This document shows positions 36,269 through 45,380 of a stretch of DNA of 64,000 nt, piece after piece. The notes beneath the pieces were generated by a model, which had not been told where the DNA came from, did not search any database, and saw only the letters and a list, made by a program, of their open reading frames with translations. The translations under genes and the position numbers were made by a program. Within the stretch, counting starts at the first letter, position 1. Every line of letters begins with the position of its first letter. The DNA comes from Micropruina sonneratiae (GTDB lineage: Bacteria > Actinomycetota > Actinomycetes > Propionibacteriales > Propionibacteriaceae): the NCBI RefSeq assembly GCF_025972045.1, contig NZ_JAPDHX010000001.1, positions 910,787 to 974,786 on the forward strand, in the 5' to 3' direction.

Positions 36269-37672
36269 ATGCAGTACGACTACGACCTGCTGGTGATCGG
36301 CAGCGGCCCGGGCGGACACCGGGCAGCCATCGCCGCGGCCAAGCTCGGACGGCGGGTCGCCATCGTCGACCGCCGGCAGATGCTCGGCGGGGTGTGCATC
36401 AACACCGGAACGATTCCGTCCAAGACGCTGCGCGAGGCTGTGCTGTACCTCACCGGCATGGCGCAGCGCGAGCTGTACGGGGCGTCCTACCGGGTCAAGG
36501 ACGAGATCACCATCGCCGATCTCACCGCGCGGACCCAGCACGTGATCGGCCGCGAGACCCAGGTGATCCGCAATCAGCTGCTCCGCAACCACGTCGCCCT
36601 CTACACCGGTGACGCCTCGTTCATCGACCCGCACACCGTGCTGGTCGAGGGGACCGATCACCACACGGTGAGCGCCGGCAGGGTGGTCCTCGCCCCCGGC
36701 ACCGAGCCGGCGCGTCCGGACAACATCGAGTTCGACGAGGTCAACGTCGTCGACTCCGACGGCATCCTCGATCTGCAGAAGGTGCCGGGCACCATGGTGG
36801 TCGTCGGCGCCGGGGTGATCGGCATCGAATACGCGTCGATGTTCGCCGCGCTGGGCACCCGGGTCACCGTCGTCGACTCCCGGCCCACGATGCTCGACTT
36901 CTGCGACGCCGAGATCGTCGAGTCGCTGCGCTTCCACCTGCGCGACCTGTCGGTCACCTTCCGGTTCGGCGAGACCGTGGAGAGGGTCGAGAAGAGCGAG
37001 CACGGCACCGTCACCACGCTCAAATCCGGCAAACGCATCCCCGCCGAGACCGTGATGTACTCGGCCGGACGCCAGGGCGCGACCCAGGCGCTCGGGCTCG
37101 AGAAGGCCGGACTCGAGGCGGACGCGCGGGGCCGGATCGCGGTCGACGAGCATTTCCGCACCACCCAGCACCACATTTATGCGGTCGGCGACGTGATCGG
37201 CTTTCCGGCGCTGGCCGCCACGTCGATGGAGCAGGGCCGGCTGGCGGCCATGCATGCGATGGGGGAGAAGCCCGGTCAGATCACCCCGCTGCAACCGATC
37301 GGCATCTACACGATCCCGGAGATCTCCTACGTGGGACGCAGTGAGGACGAGCTGACCGGCGAATCGGTGCCGTACGAGACCGGCCTGTCCCGCTACCGCG
37401 AACTGGCCCGCGGGCAGATCGTCGGCGACTCCTACGGCATGCTCAAGCTGCTCGTGCATTCCACCGAACGGACGCTGCTCGGCGTCCATGTCTTCGGCAC
37501 CGGCGCCACCGACCTGGTGCACATCGGCCAGGCGGTGATGGGCTGCGGCGGCACCGTGGACTACCTGGTTGACACGGTGTTCAACTATCCGACCTTGTCG
37601 GAGGCGTACAAGGTGGCTGCCCTGGACGCCACCAACAAGCTGCGGGCGCTGCGCCGCTTCGACGTGGCGTAG
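36269..37672 (+). CDS. sthA: soluble pyridine nucleotide transhydrogenase
   Basis: A 467-residue flavoprotein disulfide reductase homologue lacking the redox Cys pair: the motif reads [13 protein letters not shown] (C43 present, second Cys replaced by Thr), which is diagnostic of SthA. FAD binding is by [17 protein letters not shown](P) binding by [20 protein letters not shown], and [16 protein letters not shown] closes the FAD site. It interconverts NADPH and NADH. ATG 36269 has GGACGGAGG upstream. The proton-pumping enzyme pntAB is also in this window. Confidence 0.93.
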   Translation: MQYDYDLLVIGSGPGGHRAAIAAAKLGRRVAIVDRRQMLGGVCINTGTIPSKTLREAVLYLTGMAQRELYGASYRVKDEITIADLTARTQHVIGRETQVIRNQLLRNHVALYTGDASFIDPHTVLVEGTDHHTVSAGRVVLAPGTEPARPDNIEFDEVNVVDSDGILDLQKVPGTMVVVGAGVIGIEYASMFAALGTRVTVVDSRPTMLDFCDAEIVESLRFHLRDLSVTFRFGETVERVEKSEHGTVTTLKSGKRIPAETVMYSAGRQGATQALGLEKAGLEADARGRIAVDEHFRTTQHHIYAVGDVIGFPALAATSMEQGRLAAMHAMGEKPGQITPLQPIGIYTIPEISYVGRSEDELTGESVPYETGLSRYRELARGQIVGDSYGMLKLLVHSTERTLLGVHVFGTGATDLVHIGQAVMGCGGTVDYLVDTVFNYPTLSEAYKVAALDATNKLRALRRFDVA

Positions 37673-37681
37673 TGGGTTCGC

Positions 37682-37750
37682 CGTCATCCCGGGCTTGCCC
37701 CGGGATCTCGGGAACAGAGGAGCGAGATCCCGGCGTTCGCCGGGATGACG
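37682..37750. repeat. inverted pair of the CCCGGCG palindrome family
   Basis: Unit 1 (37682-37710, CGTCATCCCGGG start) and unit 2 (37723-37750, ending CGCCGGGATGACG) face each other across 12 bases, so the whole stretch can fold into one long stem or two small ones. It lies between the convergent sthA and the reductase gene at 37785, a typical REP/BIME position. Confidence 0.8.
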
Positions 37751-37784
37751 AGGGCTGGTCGAGCCTATTGAGACCCCTGAGCCG

Positions 37785-38825
37785 TCAGCCGACCTCAAGC
37801 GGGTTGGGCACTTCCTCGCCGGGACGGACTGGGCCGGGCGGCGTTCCGTCGCCGAACGGACGCCCACCCAGCTCCTCGCGGCCGTGCGGGCTCAGCCACC
37901 CGGACAGGTCGGGCCCGTCGGGCACGATGCCCAGCGGGTTCAGGTCGGTGTGCACGATGTAGTAGTGCTGCTTGATCTGCACGAAGTCGACGGTGTCGCC
38001 GAACCCGGGCGTCTGGTAGAGGTCGCGGGCGTAGCCCCACAACGCAGGCAGCTCGGCCAGCTTCGACCGGTTGCATTTGAAGTGCCCGTGATAGACCGGA
38101 TCGAACCGCGCCAGCGTGGTGAACAGCCGCACGTCCGCCTCGGTGATCGACTCACCCATCAGGTAGCGCTGCCCGGTGAGCCGTTCCTCGAGCCAGTCCA
38201 GCGCCGTCCACAGCCGCTGGTAGGCGCTGTCGTAGGCCTCCTGCGACCCCGCGAAGCCGCAGCGGTAGACGCCGTTGTTGACCTCGGTGTAGACCCGCTG
38301 CATCACCTCGCGCATCTCGTCGAGCCGGTCGGCCGGCCACAGGTCGGGGGCGCCGTCGCGGTGGAACGCGGTCCACTGGGTGGAGAAGTCCTCGGTGATC
38401 TGGGCGAAGTCGTTGGTGACCACCTTGCCGGACGCCACCTCGACGATCGCCGGCACCGTGATGCCGCGCGGGTAGTCGGGGAATCGCTTCAGGAAGGCGT
38501 CCTTGAGCTTGTGGATGCCCAGGACGGGGTCGACGCCGCCGGGGTCGAGGTCGAACGTCCACGAGTCGGCGTCGTGCGTGGGGCCGGGCATCCCGACCGA
38601 CAGCGCGTCCTCCAGCCCCAGTAGCCGCCGCACGATCAGGGTCCGGTTCGCCCACGGGCAGGCCCGGGCCGCGATCAGCCGGTAGCGGCCCGCCTCGACC
38701 GGCCACTCGTCGTCCGCCGACGGCCGGGCGACGATCCGGTCGTTGATGTAGCGGGTGTCGCGGGTGAACTCCTGGCCCTTGGTCGAGTACACCCCACCCT
38801 TGCCGTGCTGGGAATCGTCGGTCAT
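37785..38825 (-). CDS. glutathionyl/mycothiolyl-hydroquinone reductase (ECM4/YqjG family)
   Basis: A 346-residue Xi-class GST-like enzyme. The catalytic Cys is C56 in AARACPWANRTLI. Further family marks are THDADSWTFD, YWNTxxx-type replacement VTNDFAQITEDFS, NNGVYRCGFAGSQEAYD and the C-terminal HTDLNPLGIVP. Enzymes of this family reduce thiol-conjugated hydroquinones; in an actinobacterium the thiol is presumably mycothiol. ATG 38825 has GGAGG close by and a TACGGT box six bases upstream. It is convergent with sthA. Confidence 0.9.
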   Translation of the reverse strand: MTDDSQHGKGGVYSTKGQEFTRDTRYINDRIVARPSADDEWPVEAGRYRLIAARACPWANRTLIVRRLLGLEDALSVGMPGPTHDADSWTFDLDPGGVDPVLGIHKLKDAFLKRFPDYPRGITVPAIVEVASGKVVTNDFAQITEDFSTQWTAFHRDGAPDLWPADRLDEMREVMQRVYTEVNNGVYRCGFAGSQEAYDSAYQRLWTALDWLEERLTGQRYLMGESITEADVRLFTTLARFDPVYHGHFKCNRSKLAELPALWGYARDLYQTPGFGDTVDFVQIKQHYYIVHTDLNPLGIVPDGPDLSGWLSPHGREELGGRPFGDGTPPGPVRPGEEVPNPLEVG

Positions 38826-38874
38826 GCCTCCACCGTAGGCGGGCGGGCCACGTTGCGGCCACTGCGTGGGGGCT

Positions 38875-40170
38875 TCACCAGACCCGCAGCTCCTTCGCCT
38901 GCTCGGTGAGCTGGTCGCGGAAGGCCGGATGCGCGATGTCGATCAGGGCCCGAGCGCGCTCCCGCACCGACCGGCCCCGCAGCCTGGCTACACCGAACTC
39001 GGTCACCACGTGGTCGACGTCGTTCTTCCCCGTCGTGATCGGGGTGCCGGGCAGGTGTGTGGCGACGATCCTGCTGATCGTGTCGCCGCGCGCGGTGGCC
39101 GGCAGCACGATGATCGACTTGCCTCCCTTGGAGGCGTTCGCGGCCCGGACGAAGTCGACCTGCCCTCCCGGCCCGGAGAACGGACGCCGGCCCAGCGACT
39201 CCGAGGCGCACTGCCCGAAGAAGTCCACCGCCAGGGTGCCGTTGATCGAGTGCAGGTTGTCGTTGCGGCTGGCCACGAACGGGTTGTTGGTGTAGTCCAC
39301 CGGGTGCATCTCCAGGTCGGCCCGGTGATCCATGAACTCGTACAGCCGCGCCGAGCCCAGCGCGAAGGTGGCGATCAGCTTGCCCGGATGGAAGTTCTTG
39401 CAGGCATTGGTGATCACCCCGGCCTCGACCAGCGCCAGGGTGCCGTCGCCGAGCATCTCGGTGTGCAGGCCCAGGTCGTTCTTGGTCATCAGCTGCTTCA
39501 CCACGGCGTCCGGAATGCCGCCGATGCCGATCTGCAGCGTGGCGCCATCGGGGATCAGATCGGCGACGAAGCGGGCGATCCGCACCTGGGTGTCACCGAT
39601 CGCCGAGGGCGGCAACTCCACCATCGGCGCGGTGCCGTCCACGACCGCGGCCACCTGGCTGAGATGGATGTGGCAGTTGCCCTCGGTGAACGGCAGCGCC
39701 TGGTTCACCTCGACGACCACGGCGCGGGCCCGTTCCACGGCCGCCAGCGTGTAGTCGGTGCTGACACCGAGCGCGAACCGTCCGTCCGGGCTCATCGGGG
39801 ACACCTGGGCGAACACCACGTCGCACGGCATCAGCCCCTGCCGGATGAGGGTGGGCACCTCCGAGAAATGGGCCGGCACCCAGTCCACCCAGCCCTCCTC
39901 GGCTCCTGTCCGGGTGGCGGCACCCAGGAACGGCGAGGAGTGCCGCACGTGGCCGGCGTGGGCGGCAGCCAGATAGGCGTAGCGGCCCAGTCCGAGAAGC
40001 TGCGAGACGACCACGCCACGCAGCTGGTCGATCCGCTCCGACAGGGCGGTGAGCAGGGCGGGTGGTTCGCCCGCGGCGATCGGCACCACGATGGTGTCGC
40101 CGTCGCGGACGAGGTTGACGGCCTGGGCGGCGTCGGTGCGGAGCCGATCCAGGTCGGTTCGGAAAGACAT
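38875..40170 (-). CDS. acetyl-CoA hydrolase/transferase family protein
   Basis: A 431-residue class I CoA-transferase. IPDGATLQIGIGGIPDAVV is the oxyanion/CoA loop, and LGLHTEMLGDGTLALVEAGVIT contains the probable catalytic Glu that forms the CoA thioester. The C-terminal GGQVDFVRAANASKGGKSIIVLP and DVDHVVTEFGVARLRGRSVRERA are shared with 4-hydroxybutyrate and succinyl-CoA:acetate CoA-transferases. The acyl donor cannot be chosen from sequence. The gene runs away from the acetyltransferase at 40220 and is alone on its transcript as far as I can see. Confidence 0.9.
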   Translation of the reverse strand: MSFRTDLDRLRTDAAQAVNLVRDGDTIVVPIAAGEPPALLTALSERIDQLRGVVVSQLLGLGRYAYLAAAHAGHVRHSSPFLGAATRTGAEEGWVDWVPAHFSEVPTLIRQGLMPCDVVFAQVSPMSPDGRFALGVSTDYTLAAVERARAVVVEVNQALPFTEGNCHIHLSQVAAVVDGTAPMVELPPSAIGDTQVRIARFVADLIPDGATLQIGIGGIPDAVVKQLMTKNDLGLHTEMLGDGTLALVEAGVITNACKNFHPGKLIATFALGSARLYEFMDHRADLEMHPVDYTNNPFVASRNDNLHSINGTLAVDFFGQCASESLGRRPFSGPGGQVDFVRAANASKGGKSIIVLPATARGDTISRIVATHLPGTPITTGKNDVDHVVTEFGVARLRGRSVRERARALIDIAHPAFRDQLTEQAKELRVW

Positions 40171-40219
40171 CGTCGTCCTCCTTCGTAGGGGCCGTACCCC
40201 CGGCCCGGCGGGTCCCGGT

Positions 40220-40756
40220 TCAGCCCGAGATGTCAGTGTGCAGCCGCACCAGCTTGAGCCGGGTCGTGTCGTCGTCGCTGCCGACCTCCTGGTGGCCGCC
40301 GTCCGCGCCCCAGCCGGCCTCGGTGAGGAAGCGCCGCAGCACGTCGTCGGTGGACCGCACCCACCAGCTGGCCCGCACGAACCCGTCGGCGCGCAACGTG
40401 TCCACGCAGGCGTTCAACAACCGCGATCCGTGTCCCGAGCGCTGCGCCTGCGGGTCGACGGTGAACTCGGCGACCATGCCGTCGGCGCCGGGTTCGGCGT
40501 CGGGATCGTCGCTCGGACCGACCGCGGCGAAACCCACCACGCGCGAGTCGGCGACGGCCACCAGCACCCGGAACTGGGCCAGCGGCGGCCGCTGGATCGC
40601 ACCCTGCCAGGACGCCGTCATCGACGCCAGGTCGACGGTGCCGAGCACCGAGTCGGCCACCTCGGACGGAAACTGCTGCGTCCAGCTGCGCCGCTGCACC
40701 GCCGCGATCTGCTCGGCTTCGACAGGCAGGGCGAGACGGACGGAGTCAGCGATCAC
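40220..40756 (-). CDS. GNAT family N-acetyltransferase
   Basis: A 178-residue acetyltransferase with IRLA-type start (SVRLALPVEAEQIAAVQRRSW), the core FTVDPQAQRSGHGSRLLNACVDTL (acetyl-CoA loop Q-R-S-G-H-G) and the end strand ASWWVRSTDDVLRRFLTEAGW. The substrate is unknown. GTG 40756 is six bases after TAGCAT (minus strand, 40768-40763), a leaderless arrangement. It is divergent from RNase J. Confidence 0.88.
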   Translation of the reverse strand: MIADSVRLALPVEAEQIAAVQRRSWTQQFPSEVADSVLGTVDLASMTASWQGAIQRPPLAQFRVLVAVADSRVVGFAAVGPSDDPDAEPGADGMVAEFTVDPQAQRSGHGSRLLNACVDTLRADGFVRASWWVRSTDDVLRRFLTEAGWGADGGHQEVGSDDDTTRLKLVRLHTDISG

Positions 40757-40894
40757 CCGCTCATGCTAACCGTCGGCCATCACCGCCGGGCGGCTTCGGG
40801 CAGCGGCACCCATCCGGTCCGGGCGCCGGGCGGGCGGCGGCGTCCGGTCCCGGCAGGGGAGCCGCCCGGCGGGCCGTCCCGCTAGGGTTACGAC

Positions 40895-42577
40895 GTGCGA
40901 GAGTCTCTACGAACCCCCCCGGCCCTGGCCAAGGACACGCTGCGGATCGTCCCGCTCGGCGGCCTGGGCGATGTGGGCCGCAACAGCACCAGCTTCGAAC
41001 TCAACGGCCAGCTGCTGATGGTCGACTGCGGAGTGCTGTTCCCCTCCGACGACCACCCCGGCGTCGACCTGATCCTGCCCGGCCTGCACCTGCTCGAGGA
41101 GCGGTTCGACGACATCCAGGCGCTGGTGCTCACCCACGGCCACGAGGACCACATCGGTGCCGTGCCCTACCTGCTGCGCCGGCGTCCCGACATTCCGGTG
41201 ATCGGTTCGCGCCTGACCCTGGCGCTGGTGCGCGAGAAGCTCAAGGAGCACCGGCTGCGCGACGTGCACCTCAAGGTGGTCAGCGAGGGTGCCCGCATCC
41301 GGGTCGGCGAGTTCGACTTGGAGTTCTTCGCCGTCAACCACTCCATCCCCGACGCCCTGGCGATCGCCATCCGTACCCCTGCGGGCCTGGTGCTGCACAC
41401 CGGCGACTTCAAGATGGACCAGTTGCCGCTCGACAACCGGCTGACCGACCTGCGCGGCTTCGCCCGGCTCGGTGAAGAGGGCGTCGACCTGTTCATGGCC
41501 GACTCGACCAACGCCGAGTCGCCCGGCTTCACCACCCACGAGCGCGACATCGAGCCCGCCATGGAACGGGTGTTCTCCCAGGCCAAGCAGAAGTTGATCG
41601 TGGCCTGCTTCGCCTCGCACGTGCACCGCGTCCAGCAGGTGATGGACGCCGCGGTGCGGCACGGCCGCAAGGTCGTCTATATCGGCCGCTCGATGGTGCG
41701 CAACATGACCGTGGCCCAGGAACTCGGCTACCTGAAGGTGCCGAAGAACACGTTGATCGAGCTGCGCCAGCTGCAGGACTACCCAGACGACAAGGTCGTG
41801 ATGATCTCCACCGGGTCGCAGGGCGAGCCGCTGTCGGCGCTGTCCCGGATCTCCAACCACGAGCATCCCGTGGTGCAGGCCGGTCCCGGCGACGTGGTGC
41901 TGCTGGCGTCCTCGCTGATCCCCGGCAACGAGAACTCGGTGTACCGGGTGATCAACGGGCTGGCCCGCAACGGCGTCACGGTCGTGCACAAGGCCAACGC
42001 GCTGGTGCACGTCTCTGGGCACGCCTCGGCGGGCGAGCTGCTGTACTGCTACAACCTGATCAAGCCGCGCAACGCGATGCCGGTGCACGGCGAGATCCGG
42101 CACCTGATCGCCAACGCCGACCTGGCGGTCAAGACCGGCGTACCGCGTAAGCGGGCGCTCGTCGTCGAGGACGGCGGCGTCGTCGACCTGGCCGACGGCA
42201 AGGCCGAGGTGGTCGGACGCCTCGACTGCGGCTACATCTTCGTCGACGGCTCGACGGTGGGCGAGATCGGCGACGCCGAGCTCAGTGATCGCAAGATCCT
42301 CGGCGCCGACGGCTTCATCAGCGTCGTGGTGGTGGTCAACCTGCACTCGATGAGCCTGGTGTCCGGCCCCGACATCCACGCCCGCGGCTTCACCGAGGAC
42401 AACTCGATCTTCGACGAGGTCAAGGGTCAGGTCGCCCAGGCGATCACCGAGGCGATGGCCGACGGCTCCGAGGACGTCCGCAGCCTGCAGCAGGTGGTGC
42501 GCCGCACCGTCGGCCGCTGGGTCAACAACACCTACCGGCGGCGGCCGATGATCCTGCCGGTGGTCGTTTCTGCCTAG
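40895..42577 (+). CDS. rnj: ribonuclease J
   Basis: A 560-residue beta-CASP metallo-beta-lactamase nuclease with endo- and 5'-3' exonuclease activity in RNA processing. The zinc motif is HGHEDH at 81-86. LHTGDFKMDQLPLD, ADSTNAESPGFTTHERDI and CFASHVHRVQQVMDAA are family marks, and HVSGHASAGELLYCYNLIKPRNAMPVHGE (beta-CASP motifs B and C region) follows. The C-terminal 110 residues are the dimer domain. GTG 40895 lies six bases after TAGGGT (40883-40888). Confidence 0.96.
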   Translation: MRESLRTPPALAKDTLRIVPLGGLGDVGRNSTSFELNGQLLMVDCGVLFPSDDHPGVDLILPGLHLLEERFDDIQALVLTHGHEDHIGAVPYLLRRRPDIPVIGSRLTLALVREKLKEHRLRDVHLKVVSEGARIRVGEFDLEFFAVNHSIPDALAIAIRTPAGLVLHTGDFKMDQLPLDNRLTDLRGFARLGEEGVDLFMADSTNAESPGFTTHERDIEPAMERVFSQAKQKLIVACFASHVHRVQQVMDAAVRHGRKVVYIGRSMVRNMTVAQELGYLKVPKNTLIELRQLQDYPDDKVVMISTGSQGEPLSALSRISNHEHPVVQAGPGDVVLLASSLIPGNENSVYRVINGLARNGVTVVHKANALVHVSGHASAGELLYCYNLIKPRNAMPVHGEIRHLIANADLAVKTGVPRKRALVVEDGGVVDLADGKAEVVGRLDCGYIFVDGSTVGEIGDAELSDRKILGADGFISVVVVVNLHSMSLVSGPDIHARGFTEDNSIFDEVKGQVAQAITEAMADGSEDVRSLQQVVRRTVGRWVNNTYRRRPMILPVVVSA

Positions 42578-42629
42578 GCCGGCCGCCCACCCGCGCCGGC
42601 ACCGTTCGCGCCCCGTCGGACCCCCGCGG

Positions 42630-43355
42630 TCAGAATCCTGCCGCCACGGACTCGACGAGCCGCCAGCCGGACTCCTGGGAACGAAGCACCACCAGGCCGG
42701 TGGGGGCGAGTTGCACCTCGGCCGCGTCCGGGACCCGCAGCGCGATCCAGCAGCGGATCGCCTCGCCGTGGCTCACCACCAGCGCGTTGCTGCCGGCTGC
42801 CACCACCGCGGCCAGGGCGGCGTCCATCCGGGCCAGGAACTCCGTCCCCGACTCGCCGCCGGGTATCCGTGCGTCCAGCTCACCCTGCAGCCAGCGCCCC
42901 TCGACGGCGAGGAAGTCCTCGGCCACAGCACTGACCGGGAGGCCTTCGAACTCGCCGGCGGTCACTTCGGCCAGGCCGTCCAACACGGTGACCGGCAGGC
43001 CGGTGGCGGTGGCGAACGCGTCCGCGGTCTCGCGCGCGCGGGCCAGCGGTGAGCTGACGATGAGGTCGAATCCGCGTCCCACCAGGCCGGACGCCGCCCG
43101 GCCGGCCTGGGCGTGACCGGCCTCGGTCAGTCCCTGGCCCGGTACGGCCGTGCTCAGGATTCCCGCGACGGATGCGATCGACTCGCCGTGCCGCAGCAGG
43201 CTGACCGTGGCGGTGTCGGTCGCCGACCGCGAGATGCCGGCCGAGGTCCGGGGGGCGTCCGGGCCGGCACAGCCGGTGACGAGGACGAGGCCGCCGAGCA
43301 GCACGGCGCGGCGTGACGGGCCAACGGCTCTCCGGCCCCGGTCGGGTGGTGTCAC
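42630..43355 (-). CDS. exported histidine phosphatase family lipoprotein
   Basis: A 241-residue phosphoglycerate-mutase-fold protein. The N-terminus has a twin-arginine-like signal (GPSRRAVLLGGLVLVTGC) that ends in a lipobox Cys. The catalytic site is LLRHGESIAS (RHG His), with SSPLARARETADAF and the second His in LVVSHGEAIRCWIALR. It probably dephosphorylates an extracytoplasmic substrate. GTG 43355 lies six bases after TATCCT (minus strand, 43367-43362). The frame is open far upstream, but those residues are low complexity. It is convergent with RNase J. Confidence 0.87.
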   Translation of the reverse strand: MTPPDRGRRAVGPSRRAVLLGGLVLVTGCAGPDAPRTSAGISRSATDTATVSLLRHGESIASVAGILSTAVPGQGLTEAGHAQAGRAASGLVGRGFDLIVSSPLARARETADAFATATGLPVTVLDGLAEVTAGEFEGLPVSAVAEDFLAVEGRWLQGELDARIPGGESGTEFLARMDAALAAVVAAGSNALVVSHGEAIRCWIALRVPDAAEVQLAPTGLVVLRSQESGWRLVESVAAGF

Positions 43356-43574
43356 GGCGACAGGATAGGCAGGCGCCGACGTCGGCGGCACCGGTGTGGG
43401 CGGGTCGATGATTCCGCGGCGGGTGGCAGTTGTACCCATGCCTCGCCGGCGCTGTTGACGCGCCGGGGGCGGTGGTATTGGGTATCCGCTACGAGGGCGG
43501 GGTGTGGGGGCACCCCTGGCGGCAAAGAGGCTGCAAAATGCCCGGTCGCCACGCTCGAACGGGGGGAGGGTCCT

Positions 43575-44465
43575 GTGCGTCTCCATGTGTTCTTTGCCGC
43601 CGTAGTGGTGGTCATGGTCGCCGGCTGCAGCCAGCCGGCAGGCTCGACGGCGACGAGCCCGACAGGGCCCGCCGCGAGTGTCACGGCGTCCGCAACACCG
43701 CCGCTGGCGGAGGCGACCGGCCGCGCCGAGGTGATACTTCCGCAGGGGTCGGAGAGTCCGACGGCCTGCGATCCGGGGGAGTTCGCCGACAGCAGAGGGA
43801 TCTGCCTGCCGTGCCAGGACTACGAGGGTTGCTTCACCAGCGCCACCGACATGTCCTACTTCTACAACGTCGGCATCGGGCTGATCGAGAACTACAGCCA
43901 GGACGCCTTCGGCAAGCGGCTCGACCCCGACAAGTGGTGGTACGTGCAGACCGGGGTGACCGGGCAGGAGCCCTGCACGAAGGCCGGAGGAGGCCTGGCG
44001 ACGTACACCGACCGCTCCTACGAGTACTGTCCGGTCGATCGCGCGGTCTACGTCGGCGAACAGAGCATGTGGGCCTACTACTCCACACAAGGCGACGCAG
44101 CACCGATCGTCGGCCTGGCCCACGAGTGGGGGCATCATCTGCAGGAGCTGGCGGGCATCAGGACCAGGAGCGCGAGCCGGAGCGCCGACACCCTGGCGCA
44201 GGAGATCCAGGCGGATTGCGTGGCGGGTGCCTGGGCGGGCTGGGCCAGGACCAACCAGGTGCTGAACGAGTCCGACGACCTCGCCGACATCGCCGCACTG
44301 ATGAAGGCGGTCGCCGACTACGGCCCCGAGCGCCAGCACGGTGACCTGACCGAACGCGTCCAGGCGTTCGACAACGGCCTGGCCAACGGCATCGTCGCGT
44401 GCAACGCCTACGTCGACTGGACGCCGCTGGTGACCGATGCGGGACCGGTGTCCGTGCTGCCCTGA
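43575..44465 (+). CDS. exported neutral zinc metallopeptidase (YpfJ family)
   Basis: A 296-residue lipoprotein: signal VRLHVFFAAVVVVMVAGC, a Ser/Thr/Ala-rich linker, then a Cys-rich block (CDPGEFADSRGICLPCQDYEGC). The zinc motif is HEWGHH at 183-188 (HExxH), and QADCVAGAWAGW with the downstream Asp/Glu helps complete the site. The fold fits the putative neutral zinc metallopeptidase family PF04228. GTG 43575 has GGGGAGGG upstream. The 219 bases before it hold a TTGACG at 43455 but no gene. Confidence 0.85.
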   Translation: MRLHVFFAAVVVVMVAGCSQPAGSTATSPTGPAASVTASATPPLAEATGRAEVILPQGSESPTACDPGEFADSRGICLPCQDYEGCFTSATDMSYFYNVGIGLIENYSQDAFGKRLDPDKWWYVQTGVTGQEPCTKAGGGLATYTDRSYEYCPVDRAVYVGEQSMWAYYSTQGDAAPIVGLAHEWGHHLQELAGIRTRSASRSADTLAQEIQADCVAGAWAGWARTNQVLNESDDLADIAALMKAVADYGPERQHGDLTERVQAFDNGLANGIVACNAYVDWTPLVTDAGPVSVLP

Positions 44466-44586
44466 GGGCGTCCGCTGCCGGCCCCGGCGCCCGCCCAAGG
44501 CGTCCGATTATGACTCCCAGTGGGCTCTCGGGTATTGTTGGACGGTCCCTGATGGGGCCGAAACCCAAGCAATCGAGGAGTTACCA

Positions 44587-44772
44587 GTGGCTGCCGTGTG
44601 TGACATCTGCGCCAAGGGCCCAGGCTTTGGCCACAACGTGCCCTGGTCGAAGAAGAAGACCAACCGTCGGTGGAACCCGAACATCCAGCGCGTCCGCGCC
44701 GTGGTCGGGGGAGCGCCGAAGCGGCTGAACGTCTGCACTTCGTGCCTGAAGTCCGGCAAGGTCACCCGCTGA
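44587..44772 (+). CDS. rpmB: 50S ribosomal protein L28, zinc-ribbon form
   Basis: A 61-residue L28 with two Cys pairs, CDIC near the N-terminus and CTSC near the C-terminus, which make it the zinc-binding (C+) version. NVPWSKKKTNRRWNPNIQRV is the conserved centre. GTG 44587 has GAGGAG upstream, and TATTGT at 44532-44537 is a likely -10 box. A T-tailed terminator follows. Confidence 0.96.
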   Translation: MAAVCDICAKGPGFGHNVPWSKKKTNRRWNPNIQRVRAVVGGAPKRLNVCTSCLKSGKVTR

Positions 44773-44789
44773 CCTGACCGGCACGCTGA

Positions 44790-44810
44790 GGACCCGCCAC
44801 CGGCGGGTCC
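44790..44810 (+). terminator. intrinsic terminator after rpmB
   Basis: A 9-bp stem (GGACCCGCC with its complement) and 3-base loop, followed directly by TTTTG. This is the clearest rho-independent terminator in the window. Confidence 0.85.
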
Positions 44811-44906
44811 TTTTGCTGTGCCCCCAACACCGCAGCCGTCCGGGCCGGCGCCCGCGTCGTCCGCCCGCGTCCTGGGCCTCCCGCACCGCCCGGATGGCGG
44901 TTCTGG

Positions 44907-45334
44907 GTGGACGAGCCGGGCGTCGCCCACGTCGTCCGGGTGCGGAAGGTGGCGAACTTCCTGGTCGAGGACGCCCGGCTCGACCTGGACCCCGCCGCCG
45001 AGGCGGCGATCGGGCTGGCCGGGGGGACTGCTCCCGGCACCGAGCTCGTTCTGGAGCTGTTCCGTGCCCGGCACGGCGGGCTGTGGGTCGGCGGAACGTT
45101 CGTGGTGACCGACGCCACGGTGAAGTTCCACGCGAACGCACTCAATCGCCTGGTCCAATCGGGCAGCCTCGACGTCGTGCTGCGCTGAACGACATCGGTG
45201 CGGTCCACCACGTCCCCGCCTTCGGCACCGACATCGTCGTCCTCGACGTCGGCCACCAGCGGGCCAGGGCACGGATGTGGGGCGCCCAGCAGGTGGTGCG
45301 CATCCTCAACGGGATGCAGGACGCCGCGCGCTGA
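44907..45334 (+). pseudogene. PH-like (GRAM-type) domain protein, frameshifted
   Basis: The first frame (44907-45188, 93 residues) contains VVTDATVKFHANALNRLVQSG and stops after LDVVLR. The protein plainly continues one base out of frame: LNDIGAVHHVPAFGTDIVVLD, then RARMWGAQQVVRILNGMQDA, to TGA 45332-45334. Together they look like a small PH/GRAM-like beta barrel ending in a helix. One base is missing around 45183-45186 (GCGCTGA). The start is uncertain: GTG 44907 or a little upstream. It lies between the rpmB terminator and recG. Real decay or a sequence error are both possible. Confidence 0.6.
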
Positions 45335-45380
45335 GTGGCCTGGCCCGCCCCTGTCGGTGGGCCCGGCTAGGGTTCCGACC

